A stretch of 64,000 nt of DNA from Sipunculus nudus (GCA_026874595.1 CM049320.1:18176988-18240987); one strand, 5' to 3'. Numbered from the stretch's first letter, positions 37,904 to 51,206 are shown. Notes: generated by a model not told the origin, from the sequence alone. Numbers and translations are program-made.

Positions 37904-39821
37904 AACAAGGGACCTATGGGTCACTGTGCTCAGCTGAAGTTAACCTTGAAGGTAAAAATCTAAAATAATATCAAATGGAGATTAAGTGTAAGAGGAAGAG
38001 GTAATAAAGGCCATGGTTGTGTTTATATGATTGGTTTGTATTGATGAGCAAGAAATTGTTGCAAATAATATTTTGTGACCTGACCATGTGTTTCCTAATG
38101 TTGAAACTGAAGCATGTGAGCAGTTTGTGAACAAATGATCTGTACAATTACCATGATCATTAGTTGGCTTTTCGATTAACTGTTGACATTTCAGTAGTTT
38201 ACACATTTGTTCAATCAAATCTTTTTTTTTGTATAATATATATTATTAAATATATGTTTTTTTATGAAATGTATACAGTTGAAATATAACTAATTAACAG
38301 CATAAAACATGGCAAACAAAGCCTGATCTCAAATTCTGCTGATGCAGGAAAATAATGAACAAATGTTTGTAATAAATCCTAATTTTTTTATCACATCAAT
38401 TTTTTTTTTAATTTAAGTTTATATTTCTATACATTTTCAATATAACATATATATCTGAATATAAAAGTTGATTCATAATTCTCGATTGCATCATCATAAA
38501 TCTCAATCTTGTCAGATAACACATCATGCATACAAATGTTTATTTATTTTTTACCACAAAATATATATCTTTTAAATCTGCTAAACAATAAATATCTAAA
38601 AAAAATACTTGATTTAGATTTTACAATTTTTAATTGTGTCTTTATTTATCCAAAATGTGCTTCATATTTTATCATAATTTAAGCATACTGATGGGTTCCA
38701 TTATGATTGGTAAAATCATTTAAAAGAAAAATGATTTCTTTAAAAATGCTACATTACACAACATTGCATCTTCTGGATTACACCTTGAATTACTTTTTTA
38801 AGGAAAGTTTTTGCATATCAGAGTGGAAGCTGCATTACAATTAAGGAGATACAGTGAAAACAATAACAATACTGCATAACACTTGGTGGGTTGTGTTTGC
38901 GGGGGGGGGGGGGGGGGGGGTCATTGGGGTGGTGATATGAGAATAACTGTACACCTGTCACAGCAGGGGATCTCCCCCAGTGACTGTAACAAATCAGAAA
39001 ACCTGGCATAGCTGACTTCCAATGACCTGGAGTGGGACCCTGCATCTGTAATCTATAATCAAAGCAAATGACTACAATAGAGCCTCAAGAAAAAAATCAA
39101 TAACTAGCCTAATTTCCAAGCTTTTACTTCCAAATTTCAGATTTAAACAAATTAAATATTTATGTTTACATGCTGTGAAAATTAAATCAATGGTACTTAC
39201 AGGAAAAAAACGTGCCATGGTCAAAGTTGGGCAAAATTTAAGGTACTGATTTTATTTTTATGCTAATTACTTAAAAAATTTACAAAATTCAGATCTAATT
39301 TTGGGTAAACAATTGAATCTTAATTAAACATTGTTATATACAGACTCTAGTTTCAAAATTTTTCATGTTAAGTGAGTAAATATTTTTCCTGATTTTTTAC
39401 AAAGTCCATTATGTTTGGGCCCATAACTTAAAGAATTTATACTTAACAGACTTAATTTCTGGCATGTACATAGGAACTATATAGAAGAATATTTATGGTA
39501 AATATGAGGAAAAACAGATGAGTGGTTTTGATATTAGGCAGTCCTGAAGTGTGAAAACAGGATTTTAATAAAAAATTGAGGTTTTTCCTTAATTTCTCAA
39601 AGGAACGAAGTCGCAAAGACCCAGTTTTCGGCTTGGTAGGAGATCTTGGGGACATCTAACATTATGCTGAATTTTGGATTCCTAGGTCTTACGGTTTCAA
39701 AATGTGCCACATCTACGGACGGACGGACGGACGGACGGACGGACGGACGGACAGACGGACGGACGACGGACAATGGACCACGACTATAGCTCAGATGACT
39801 TATAGTCAGCTGAGCTAAAAA
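37904..39821. mobile_element. 1.9-kb interspersed element, copy 2
   Basis: This is a second copy, in the same orientation, of the element at 31731-33646, nearly identical in length and differing by a few per cent. It has a 20-G run (38901-38920), a longer GGAC array (about 39717-39763) and the same right-end hairpin. The left terminal motif is GCTCAGCTGAA, one base changed from copy 1. No functional enzyme frame is seen. Confidence 0.75.
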
Positions 39822-42800
39822 TCAAAATGCTGAAACAAGAATATAAGTGATATTCCTTGCTTGTATTGAAGTATCATATTTGTTTTTAATTCAGAAGACA
39901 GATGGCGCTGCATATTCACATTTATCCATTGACACTCAGCCACTTTGGATATTGGAATCTCAGTAAGATGATATTACCAGTATTTCAGTTATGAAGAACT
40001 GGACTACTTGGGAACTCTGTCAAAGAATAATGATGTGCAGCTTTTTGATTTCTTCAAATTTGATCATTCTCAACTTTTTTAATATTGTCATGTAACCAAA
40101 ACTATATTTAGACCAATATGATCAAACAAAATCGTCATTAAACAAAAGTGGACAAATGTTGTTGAGATGTTGCATATAGGAGTTTAAAATCTCTGAGTAA
40201 CTATCTTTAACATGAGACACCATGCATGTCATATGTATAGAGAAAGTTCTAAAATTAACAGTTAATTACACTCTAGAATTATGCTGTATCATGAAAAATA
40301 TATGATACTGTTATCAAATCACAGAAAATAGATTAGACTGCACACTATGCAAAAAAGTAAAAAAAAAAAAAAAAAATCTATAACATTTTACATATCAAAA
40401 TATGGACCATAGAAAAAAGTTGCATATGCTTACATTAAGTGAATCTATTTATCAGTTTCAGCTAAAGGTTTAGATTTGCAGTAAATATTTCAGCTAGTGG
40501 GCATACTGGTAATTGAAATAAATATGCTGCAAGATGTATGCAGAACTTCTGACAAAACACACCTGCAGCACGTACAATGTACAGTGCAACAAACATTCCT
40601 GCATTGATGGAATACTTGTAAATCCAATTCTGTTCAGATGTATATGTCTAGGTGTGTTACGTGTATATCATTTAAGTGTTTTGTCTTACTGGTTGGTTTA
40701 CCATAAGAACTCCAAAAGTACACACACTCTTTTTCACTGTAAGATTAATCTACCATAAATACACCACATGTACACAAGTTCCTTTTTTCTCTGTAAGATT
40801 TGTTTACCACAAGAACTCCAAAAGAATGCAACCTTCGGCATTCTCTGGCACATTTATCATTAACATAACAAGCAAATCCTATCTCTGGTTTGTTTTCTGT
40901 GCCAGAGATACTTCCTGTATACTTAAAATAAAGTCAGTATATATAGTTTTTAAGCCAGGTAGACATGGCAGATGCCCCAAGCAATGTAAACATGGCACAA
41001 CTTTTGTAGGTTTCTTGTGCCACAGGTAAACTTGTCTGGATTAATGGCTCATATGAGAAAACAGGTGTGCTTCCAGTCCATCAATACTGTGTATTTTAGT
41101 GCTGAAAAAGTGTCTGCTGCCGTCCCATCACAAGTAAAGTCAGACTAGAGTTCTTTCATGTTTTGTCTTGTATGCCAGGTGTTAAGGTAAAAGTACTAAG
41201 TTTGTATTTCAATATCACCATAGATGTCAGTTTCATATGACTAAAGCTTTACCCCCTGGTCTTGCAGGTCTGATTTGTGCACTTTTTCACTCCTCCTTGG
41301 TGAGAAAATGCCCAACCGAGCTTGGTAGGGGCTGCAAAGCTCTCTTTTATACAGCTGCAAACCTCACCAAGCCAGAACCCACCCATTGGTGGAGAGGGCT
41401 CTTACTAGTCCTGCAGACCTTGGTAAGGGGTCTCAGGTAAGAAGATACGGTTAAGCAGACACTACCAGTAAATCATTGAACAGGGCTTTAATCCATAGGG
41501 GGCAAACTTTTTTTTTCTCAGACATCAGGGAACATCGATGTGGTCTCACGGCAAGTTACTACAAGAATACTAAAATGACTAAATAATCTATATAATCAAT
41601 ACTGCAACACCCATTTCTTGTAAAGTCCTGCTTTAACTTATCTCAATATATGTAATACATATACAACTTGAAAGGAAATACAAATCAACAGAGAAAGTTC
41701 TAAATATAAGGCCAAAAAAAGGTTTGGTTCTCAGGCACTTTTTTTCAGAAATCAATGTGGGCCAGCTGTTTTTTTTTTTAGTTTTTATATTATTGTATGT
41801 TTCGATAAAAATGTCAAATGATATGGGAAAAGCATAAAAATAACAAATTTATTTTGCTAAACAAGTAAAAGCACTACATAACAAAGAAAATTTAATCAAT
41901 ATTGTATTATTTTATCTTCTTGAAAGAAATGTCAAGTGGCTTAAGCTCAAAAATTGTTAGTTTCTATTGAAATTAAAAATAAAAAAATTTTATGCTTATT
42001 AACTTATTTTCTAACTGACTACTTGTAGTCCTGGTTTACATATCTCTGTAATTTGATTAAATTAGTATTCATCAGCTTATATAATATACTGCGGTTGATA
42101 ACAGGAAAAACAATCAGAAATGATGTGTCAGATGAATGGGCAAGGCAGAGAAGTAATGGCTGAGTTACGATTTCCTGCAAACATTTGCTGTTATTTTTAC
42201 TGCTTGGTTCAGCCTCTGTGGAAGCAGAACCTACAGAGGCTGTTGTATAATCCTCGCAAAAAGACAATCAAACACTGCTAGCTTACGATGGACTTGTATT
42301 TTTATGCAGTAGGAATGCTCCGTCTTGACATCAGTACAGAAAGCAGCACTAGCCCTGAGGACTAGCATAACAAACATTTGAAAAACCAGTAGTCCTTATA
42401 CTTATTTTGTTATTTATTTAATTATAAACTAAAAAAATTAAAGAGCCAGAACCATTAAAAGGTGAATCATGTTTAATCCTGTAATATATACTTAACAATA
42501 TTGGTTTGATATCATACATTAGATGTTTCTGAGAATTGGGAATGTAAATTTTCAATTAACAATAAGTTCAGTTTGAATATTTGTATAATTCAAGATTTAA
42601 TATTTGAATAATATTCAATTACCCAGCAGTTAGTCAGTGGAAATTTTAAAAGTATCATAATCTTATTTTATTATTCAGAGTGTCACACAAATTGGTCTAT
42701 TTATGCTTTGGATTTAATGCAAATTTGTTGACAAGGCATTACTGTAAAAGGGAATAGCAGGATTACTCTAGCATTTTGTGACCAAGCACACAATGAGCGG

Positions 42801-45429
42801 TATTCTGTGTAATGTGGAGCCCTGCTTGTATGCTCTCTATCACACATAACATCCTAAACTTTGTCTATGTCATGTTACAGCATCCATTAGGATCAGATGA
42901 CCATGCTATTTCTGGGTGTAACTGACAGCTGAGTACCTGAAGTCAATTATAATATCTTGTTCCTATCTTGCATGACATATAACCTTTGGTATTATACATA
43001 TACACCTGCGATGCAAACTCTTAAAGAAACTACAGATCAGTTTGTTTCCAATATAAACAGCAAAGAAGCGACTTCCTAAATAACCATTTCTTCACAAGAA
43101 AGGTCATGCATTATTTCAAGGTGATATTTGTTTGACTTCTACATAGGATAACATTATTTTTTTTTTCTGACAGGAGATTGGTCCAGAAAAATAGCCTGGA
43201 ATTTATTTGTCTTGCTGGTCTGTTGACCTATATTTATTTATTCTGATATATATATATCATATTCATATTCATATTTATATTCTATTTTTTATATAACTTC
43301 AATTCCACAGGGCTTAAATATCTTAAAATCTAGGGAGTCTGGGACACTCAGTCCACAAGTCTGGGGGAATTTTTGAGCATTCCAAAGAAGTCAAGGCAAA
43401 TTTTTGAAGAATTAATGTAAAACTGAATAAAGAACTATTTATTGTCTTTTTTGTCATTGTTTCATGCATGCTTAAAATAAAATGATATACATCAATTGAA
43501 TAGAAACAATGGCCTTTTTACAAAATTATTCAGATATAACCTTTGCCAGGGTAGTGTTTATGCAGTTGACTGGTTTGGTTTATGGTAGGTATACTGTAGT
43601 CATGGGGACCAATCAAGTCCTAGACAGTAAAAATTTGCGCATCCTCCTGATTCCATTACCCTTAATTTTTCAAAAGCAGCCGTGTCACAAATCATCACAT
43701 AAATTAAGTATTTAAGCATTCACTCACACATGAAGAATCAAGCAAATGATATATTGTTGAAATTTTTTGGAAAATATAGGAAATATAAATTTCTCTATTA
43801 TGTATGAGTGAATGTCACATGACTGTCTGAATCACACCCTTCTTTTTGTTTCTCGCAAACAAGCAGCTGCAACCAATTAAATTTCCATTTAAAATATATT
43901 TTATACTCCTTCTATAGTGGGAGTAACCAAAATAACTTTTTATCATATACTTTGATTAAAGTATACAAAAAGTAGATCTATTAAACAGAAGACTTCAGAA
44001 GATAACGTATACCAGTTAAAGAAATATCTTTAACGGTTTGTAATAAAAAGAACTCTAAAATGAACTCAAATTGTTAAAAAAATTCACTTAAGTATGGTTT
44101 ATTCATAACAAAATGTTATGTTATGACTACATCATAGCCAGCTACATACCACAATGTTCCTAAAGTAAATCATACTACCATACATGTCCTAAAAGAGTGT
44201 GTTGGATGTCATTGCTACCACACAGTTACTGTTGAACCTGTCGCCTCACACTGGTACCATAAAAGCTCTAAAACAGCTATCCAGGCAGGTTGTTTATCTG
44301 TTTACATCTGGTATACCAGTTCACTAAATAGTGACCTCTGACCCCTGCAGGGTGTTACCCTGTTTCTGTACTTGCTCTGTTGGTAGGGTGTAACCCCCAC
44401 ACATGGTAGGACTAATTTAAATGCAATCAATCTTTCAATCAACTGGCAGTTTATTTTATGTTTCTCTGGAGAGGAAACAAAGTTGAGCAACTTCTTTTTC
44501 AAAAAGCAGTCACGATCATCATAAGAAATATGTCTTCCTTAATTATCAGTTCAATATATATCCTGTTATTTTAACAGTTGCTGTGAAAGATAAATCTCAA
44601 CAGAAATTTAATTGTGCAAGTTTTACAGAGTAACTGTCCGGGGAATTTGCTGAGTGATGTGGCCCACCGGGAGGTAATAGGAAGCTAGGTGTCAGTCTGC
44701 TCTGCAGAAAACGTGAAAATTGATCATTTTGGAGCAGTTTATGTTTTTATGTTCAGGATGTTATTCTTGTATATTTAACCATTTATAATACAATGATAAT
44801 AAAACCAGTTTTCCTGAGGATTATACAAAAAAAAAGATGAGAAATCATATATCTACAAGCACTTTCATCACAATTATTTTCAAAGTTAAAGGGAGCGGAT
44901 TTAATTTTAGTTCAGCCAAAGTGCTGTCTTTCAGTCTGTCTCTGCAAAGAAGAAGCTAGGCATACACCAACTTGATCCAACCACATGTAAGATGTTTCAG
45001 ACAGGGACTTTTCAGTTCAGGATACTGATTGACCCTTCCTAAATGTCCTCAGATCCATATGGCCTGTCCAAAATGTCCTACCATGCAGTAGTCCAGAATG
45101 GACTGTCTGGAATGTCCTAGTCTAAAAAGTCCCTGTCCAAAATGTCTGTCAACTGAACCTTTACCATTGATATTTGTTATATACACAGTTCATCCAGATG
45201 TGCTTCTCAAGATATCATTGTAATGTACGTGAATGGACAAGCAAATTCTTGTTAATCCCACAAAATGGCAGGGAAGACCTATCATAATGAAGCAAAATAC
45301 CATTATATATAACAGCATGTTAACAAAGTGACATTCCTATGTTTGAACTGTTTAATTTCAGAAATTAAACAAGGGCACAGCAAAGTGGAGCATCCCAGGC
45401 ATGGGAGCATAATCATACTGGATGTAGAA
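39822..45429. other. Upstream intron or intergenic sequence
   Basis: AT-rich DNA with no convincing exon. It contains a poly-A run near 40358-40376, a three-copy repeat at 40690-40835, and a cluster of short TGTCCAAAATGTC-like units at about 45040-45150. Frames such as those at 41237 and 42019 have no recognisable domain. Confidence 0.4.
40690..40835. repeat. Three-copy tandem repeat of about 58 bp
   Basis: The units share TTTACCATAAGAACTCC or close variants, then CACA or TTC-rich sequence ending in CTGTAAGATT. Starts are at about 40697, 40750 and 40804. The copies are diverged. Confidence 0.6.
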
Positions 45430-45955
45430 CACAAGTGTGAAAATGATAAAGGCAGCTCTGTGACCTTGACCTCTGACCCAGTGACCTCAAACTCAGTAGG
45501 GTTTTTCATACATGGGTGGATGAGCCATATAGACAAGATGAAAGATTTTGGTCAAACAGTTTGGCTTAAAATGGGTCCACAATCTATTTCAAGAAGTGGG
45601 TCCTATGGCCTTGACCTTTGACAAAATGACCTCAAAATCAATAGGGTTCTTCGTCCATGGGTGGGTGAACCATATTTGAAAGATGAAAGGTTTAGGTCAA
45701 ACAGTTTGGCTTAAATGGGTCCACAAACTTTTAAAAAAAGTGGGTCCTGTGGCTTTGAACTTTGACCCTGTGACCTAAAAATCGATAGGGTTCTTTATCC
45801 ACAGATGGGGAAGCCATATGTCCAAGATGAAAGCTTTGGGTCAAACAGTTTGGCTTAAAATTGGTGCACAAGCCAATTCCAGATGGACAGAAGGACGGAT
45901 GCATGAACAAAGGCATTACTATATCCCTTCCGCAACTTTGTTGCCAGGGGCTAAT
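45430..45955. mobile_element. Three tandem units of about 145 bp with a GGAC-like tail and end hairpin
   Basis: TGACCTTGACC-type landmarks recur at about 45461, 45606 and 45750, each followed by AAACAGTTTGGCTTAAA. A GGACAGAAGGACGGATG tract at about 45885 and a hairpin (CCCTTCCGCAAC-TTT-GTTGCCAGGGG) follow. The right end fits the element class seen in the introns; I did not find the matching left terminus, so the left border is approximate. Confidence 0.55.
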
Positions 45956-45981
45956 AAGACCAAATCACATATGTAATGATA

Positions 45982-47756
45982 AGGCCAGACTTTTTTAATT
46001 TTTCGGTTTACAAACCCGCCGACCTCCAATTTCCTCATTTCAGAAAAAAAAATAAAATTGGCATTTTGACTTTTTTTCCTTTATAATGTGTCGCCGAATC
46101 AAACACGGTTGTTGACAAATGAAATGTTTAGTGACCATGTTTATTAGATCACTTCAAACTTTAGAACTCTTATGATTGGCTAATAAGATCACTTTCATAA
46201 TGACAGATGGAGGGTTTAAGCCAATTACAATAGGGTATCCTTGGGCCATAAATGCAACAGATTGGCCATCAAGTAGTCAAAAGATTCAGCAGGGAAATTG
46301 AGAATTCTTGGAGAGTTTTCAAAGTTCATTTTCAGCACTACAGTACATTTTCAAAACAGCGTTTAGGTCATATTTACCTCATTAAACATATCTGTTATAG
46401 ACAGATGTGAATTAGAAAAGAAAATTAGTTTGGTTGCATAGCAGCTTTACCAGCTTGCCACTGTTAATAACTTGCTAGATATACAAACAAATTTACTTCT
46501 TAAGACTAATTATTGCACTCAAAGTCAGACGCTATTTATTACTGCAAATTTGCTAAGTTTCACAAGTTTACTCTTAAAGAATATTATAACTTGTCAAAAC
46601 TTAAAAATGTAGTCTTGTAATGCTTTAAAGAAAATTACTGAACAGATGAAATTATATACTGCATGAGGTCGTCATGTACTCTTAGAAAACTCCAGGAATT
46701 CACCAGGTTTCTGCAGATTTTTCGACTATCTGTAGTCTTAGTTGCGCGGGTTTATGTGAAGCGTTGGCTTTGCGGGTATTTTTATTGTCAAAACAAGCTA
46801 AAATGAAAGTAATTTAAGATGCAGAAACTTTGAAAGGATTCATTTAATTGTTCCAAACGGATGTAATGGAAGCTTTGTTGTGTATGGATGCCGAAAAGCA
46901 ATACCGGACTGACAGTGACCAAGTGATGGCATATTAAACTGAGTACGGTACGTACTGTCACGGCCGTGGTAAGAAATGCAGATCTCTATTAATAAATAAA
47001 GATTATTAATACTTTTTTAAATTTTAAAATAGCTGAATAGTTCAATGTGATCTCCAATGGAAACCTCATTTTATTAGCAGTTGTAGTATATTCAAAGGAC
47101 TATCAAACATGCGCAACAGCAAAAAGGAAATGGTCATGAATCAAACAACTCGCGTTCCATGTTGTTGACATTTGATTAACAATAGGCGAATAGCTGCAAG
47201 TCACATATTGTCATTGTTATTGTCCTTCACGACTGAAAATTAAAAACTGCAATCTATCATGCTAGCAGTGAATATTTAGTTTTCTCCTTGCATATCTGAC
47301 AAAAATATATTATTTTGTATTTGTATAAGTATTTGACTGGTCTTTATTTTGTAAAACTTTATAAAATAGGCAGTTCACTTGGCAGTGACAGTGACTGAAG
47401 TTTTATTTCAGGTGTGTATGAAATCATATATAAGTTTTACTGTTTAAACTTTTATTTGTCATTATTTTACCTTCAATGACATTTGAATGGCTTGAAATAA
47501 CATGGCACACGCATGATTCATGTGGAAAACTCAAGAGGATGATGATAATATTTAATTTTTATATATTATTTAATATATTTTATACAGGTTTATATAGTGC
47601 AATTTAAATATGAATTTTATAACCCAACTGTACAATACAGGATTCACGAACACAAGTATCCAGGTTTGTTCCATTTTTTTTTTTTTTTTCCCTACCTCCT
47701 ACCTTTCACTTTTGTCAATCATGTTCGTAAACCAAAGAATTAAAAAAGTCTGGCCT
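45982..47756. mobile_element. 1.8-kb inverted-repeat element, non-autonomous
   Basis: The left end AGGCCAGACTTTTTTAATTT (45982) is matched in reverse complement at the right end, which finishes AAAAAAGTCTGGCCT at 47756; the match extends about 35 bp with a few differences (GGTTTAC-AAC). No long frame lies between the ends. This is consistent with a decayed DNA transposon or large MITE. No clear target duplication is visible. Confidence 0.65.
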
Positions 47757-49730
47757 AAGTTGCAGAGTTAAGCCAAGAAAAGAGGGTCCTTTGCCATAAT
47801 AATGGGTCAAATCATAACCATTTACTAGCACGAGGTTACATTTTCATTTCATATATTCTGAGAAAATATATAAATCAAACAAAAATGTTATAAATCTTCA
47901 TTTACTTAATATTTTAAGCCAGAATCTGTCTTCTGTATACCTAAAATAATACACGTTACCCAAAATACTAAAGATGTTATTTGAAGCATGTGATACCTCA
48001 TAAATCTATTAGTGCCTAATTAAATAATTCAGTAAATGAATTAGCCAATTACCTTGTAAACTTTGTGACATATAATACTCTATCATTTGATACACTGATA
48101 CTCTTAGACCAACACCATCTTTTTACTCAGGCAGTGGCCATTTTTCTTTACTTACAAGTTGTTGTCTGCATATCATCTACCTTCAAGGTTTGTAGTTGGG
48201 CATATTAATGGCAGGGTTCTTCTGTGAGGTATTTATTGTTTGTACAAGCACATGTACTAAATTAACTAACAGGTGGCTGTGTTTTTTTAAGGCTAAAACC
48301 ATGCAGGGCCTGCAGTTATAATGGCTTATTAAGCGCGAATGAGGGTGATATTATGAAAATCACAGGTCTTTCTCAAGAATGTAGGATTGGCATATATTTT
48401 CTTTAAATGGATAAGAACCTGACTGACACTCTTTATTGATCCTGTAAAAAAACATCATTATTAACCTCCAAGGTCATTTGAGGAATTCCTCATTTCAATC
48501 TCTATATAGGCAACAATAAGGTTTTCAAGATGTTTCGATTAGGAGCATAATTTCATCATTTTTAACCTCCAAGGTCATTTTAGTTATTCCCCATTTCAAT
48601 CCCTATGTGTGCACTAAAAGGATTTCAAGAAGTTTGGATTTGTTACTTAAAATTCCAATACATTAATCATATATATTAATATAATTAGTAATTTGGAGCA
48701 ATTTTGCATTTCTAATTAATTACCTTTACTATTTAATGGATCAGAAAGATTTTGTAAGGGTTAAAAGTTTCCTCATTCCCTGAGCTGGGTGACCCTGGAT
48801 GTGAAGGCAACAATACCTTTAACATTCCATCAAAGACAGCAGGTGGGTGTTCTTTTATGTTTCTATTTGATCTGTATAAATGTTTATACTTGTTTATACA
48901 TAAATGTCAGCCACATGTCATAACACAACACACTGGCCCATCATATTTTTACATGGCCATGCACCTAAAGATACACATTGTTTTTATATGTAATGTCATA
49001 ACACACAAACATTCATAGAGTCTGAAAAATAATGCATGTCACTGCCATGGGTCTACCTCTTCAGATCATGTAATGTGCAAATGTTCTGAACAGGGTTTTC
49101 AATACTGGCATAATTTTACTGGATAAATTGACATTGCAATTTGATAAACACTATTTGCTTTATCTAAATTTAAAATATATATTTACCATTGAAATAGTAA
49201 AAAACTTGCTTTATCTAAATTTAAAATATATATTTACCATTGAAATAGTAAAAAAATTAAAATATGTCAGTAATTAATGCCAAATACGAGCCATGTTGCT
49301 ACCAATGCTTGCAGTGGTGGATTTAGTAGGGAGGAGGATGGTGCAGGGGGTACATGCACCTTTTTTACCATAAAATATGGCAAATAAAATAACCATTGAT
49401 ACAAAAACACATTGCCATGTATTGTTTCTGGCATCCTTTTCTTCTCTACTTTTCCGTGATTGTGTTATGTATTTATAAAACTTAGTCGTCCACCCTGTGC
49501 AATTATCTATCTCCCCTAAGGTATTGAGCCCCCCTTTTCTTGGATCTTGTATCTGTCCCTGGCATGGCATGCATGCTTATAATATGTGTCCTTTGACTAA
49601 TTGACCTATAAAATCCACTGACCCCACAGAAATCTTATTTATCATTTAGTTAACAAAGCAGCAGTCATCAGTCACCAGCTCTTTAGTGAGGTCAAGTAGC
49701 CTGTTACTGACCTTAAAACAGCAGGTAACT
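47757..49730. other. Sequence with two small duplications, otherwise nothing recognised
   Basis: A diverged pair of about 95 bp (AACCTCCAAGGTCATTT at about 48463 and 48562) and a nearly exact tandem pair of about 52 bp (TTGCTTTATCTAAATTTAAA at about 49155 and 49207). No exon is recognised. Confidence 0.45.
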
Positions 49731-49979
49731 TTAAATAAACTCTGAGGATGCAGGATCAAAGGCAATGTCACAGATAAGTGATGGGGATACAGCTACGGTG
49801 GTAATATACTGCAGCAGTCTGCAGTTCCCTTCTTCAGACAAAGTCCCATCTTGCAGCCCTGGTGAGGCAGCCATGAGCACTTGACCTCTGGCTGTTAACA
49901 AGGTCACTGAGGGTGATGTAAAGTGGACATAGCCATTGCCCTGGGGAACTGGAGAGACTTGGATTGACAGCTTTCCTGG
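49731..49979 (-). other. Unassigned 82-codon open stretch, possible exon of another gene
   Basis: Read on the minus strand from 49979, the frame is open from just after an in-frame TAG to a TAA at 49731. Base composition is markedly less AT-rich than the surroundings. Acceptor-like AG sites (AACAGTAG, GTAGCCAG) sit at its start. The translation includes NGYVHFTSPSVTLLTARG and, later, GLQDGTLSEEGNC and SLICDIAFDP. I do not recognise a domain. It lacks EGF cysteines, so if it is an exon it is probably a terminal exon of a different transcript or a pseudo-exon. Confidence 0.35.
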
Positions 49980-50460
49980 CTACTGTTATCATTGTATGTT
50001 TTTATACAAAATATACAGCGAGACTATACTTCTGACATTTTTACTGGATTGAAATGTTATTCTAGAAAATATCATCAGAAGCCATCTCTTACCATGTAAT
50101 ACAGAGTTTAAACACACTAGCATTTCCAATTTAATTATTTTAGTGCCAAAAAGACTTCTTTCACCCTCTGTTATTTGTCCAACTGTTTGTTTTGTAGCAA
50201 TATTATGCCAGAGCTAAAAAGATTTCAATGTAACTTTGTGATTAAGACTAAAGCCCCCTAAAAATAATCATGTGAAAAATGTTCCATGTAATTGCCATAT
50301 AACCAATCTTGTGTTGAATTTAAAACCAAAGCTGTTTGGAAACATTGGATCTCATCCAAAAAAACATTCCTGTCGCACCTAAATATTGGTTAGCCAGTTT
50401 ATGTGAAAACTCAAGTGCTTAGAAAACCAGATCAGGTGGACATGTCTTCAGAACTTTTGA

Positions 50461-50660
50461 CAGTAAGGTTTTGTAAGGCCAAGTGTCAGAGGTCAATCTG
50501 ACAAGGTTTTGAAAGGTTAAGTCATAGGTCAATCTGTGAATGTTCTGTAAAGTCAGGGGTCAGGTCAACCTGACAAAGTTTGGTATTATCAGAAATCAGA
50601 TGTTAATTTGAAAAGTATTTTAGGGTCACAGGTCAAGCTGACACAGTCTGGTAATGTCAA
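50461..50660. repeat. Diverged minisatellite with GGTCA-nnn-TGAC motifs
   Basis: About four to five units of 35-70 bp share GGTCAAnCTGACA followed by a GTTTTGTAAGGTCA-like stretch. The core occurs at 50491, 50527 (mutated), 50563 and 50631. Each core is an imperfect inverted GGTCA/TGACC half-site pair with a three-base spacer. Confidence 0.6.
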
Positions 50661-51175
50661 CGTTTAATCTTAGCAGACAATTCGTGATTGGACAGCCAAG
50701 CACTCAGGGTATCTGTCTGATGTGCTCAGAATTACACAAATTGTGCTTTACCTTAATAATAAGGTCATCTTAGTAGCAGCCACCTTTCTTGTATAAAAGC
50801 AAAATGAAAACATATTTTGTTTAATGGACACTGTACTTGTGAGAAACATTTGAAATACAATTGTTTTAAGAATATCTTTTTATTTAAAAGGTGAAATCAT
50901 TATCTGCATGATTTCCTAACTTATATACACAAGTCTGCATACAATGATGACATTTTTTCCAATATAAGGTTCTTCAAGAATTTTAAAATTTGTACTAGAT
51001 GGAACTCATTATAAATGTGATCAATAAAATAATTATGAACATATACTGCAGCATACATTAATATAATTGTTAGTAACCCTTTCGTTCAATCATTCATTCC
51101 TGTTTTAGGTAAAACTTTTATTCTTTTTTGTCTTTTTCATTTCCATCCCATTTTTATTTGATCTCTCTGTTAGTT

Positions 51176-51206
<31 letters not shown>

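Noticed and set aside
41237-41440. Plus-strand 67-codon frame in a GC-richer patch
   Set aside because: No known domain; the patch contains several CTTGGT-type short repeats that may explain the open frame.
42019-42267. Minus-strand 82-codon frame with a serine-rich start
   Set aside because: No splice sites in phase with the EGF gene and no known domain.
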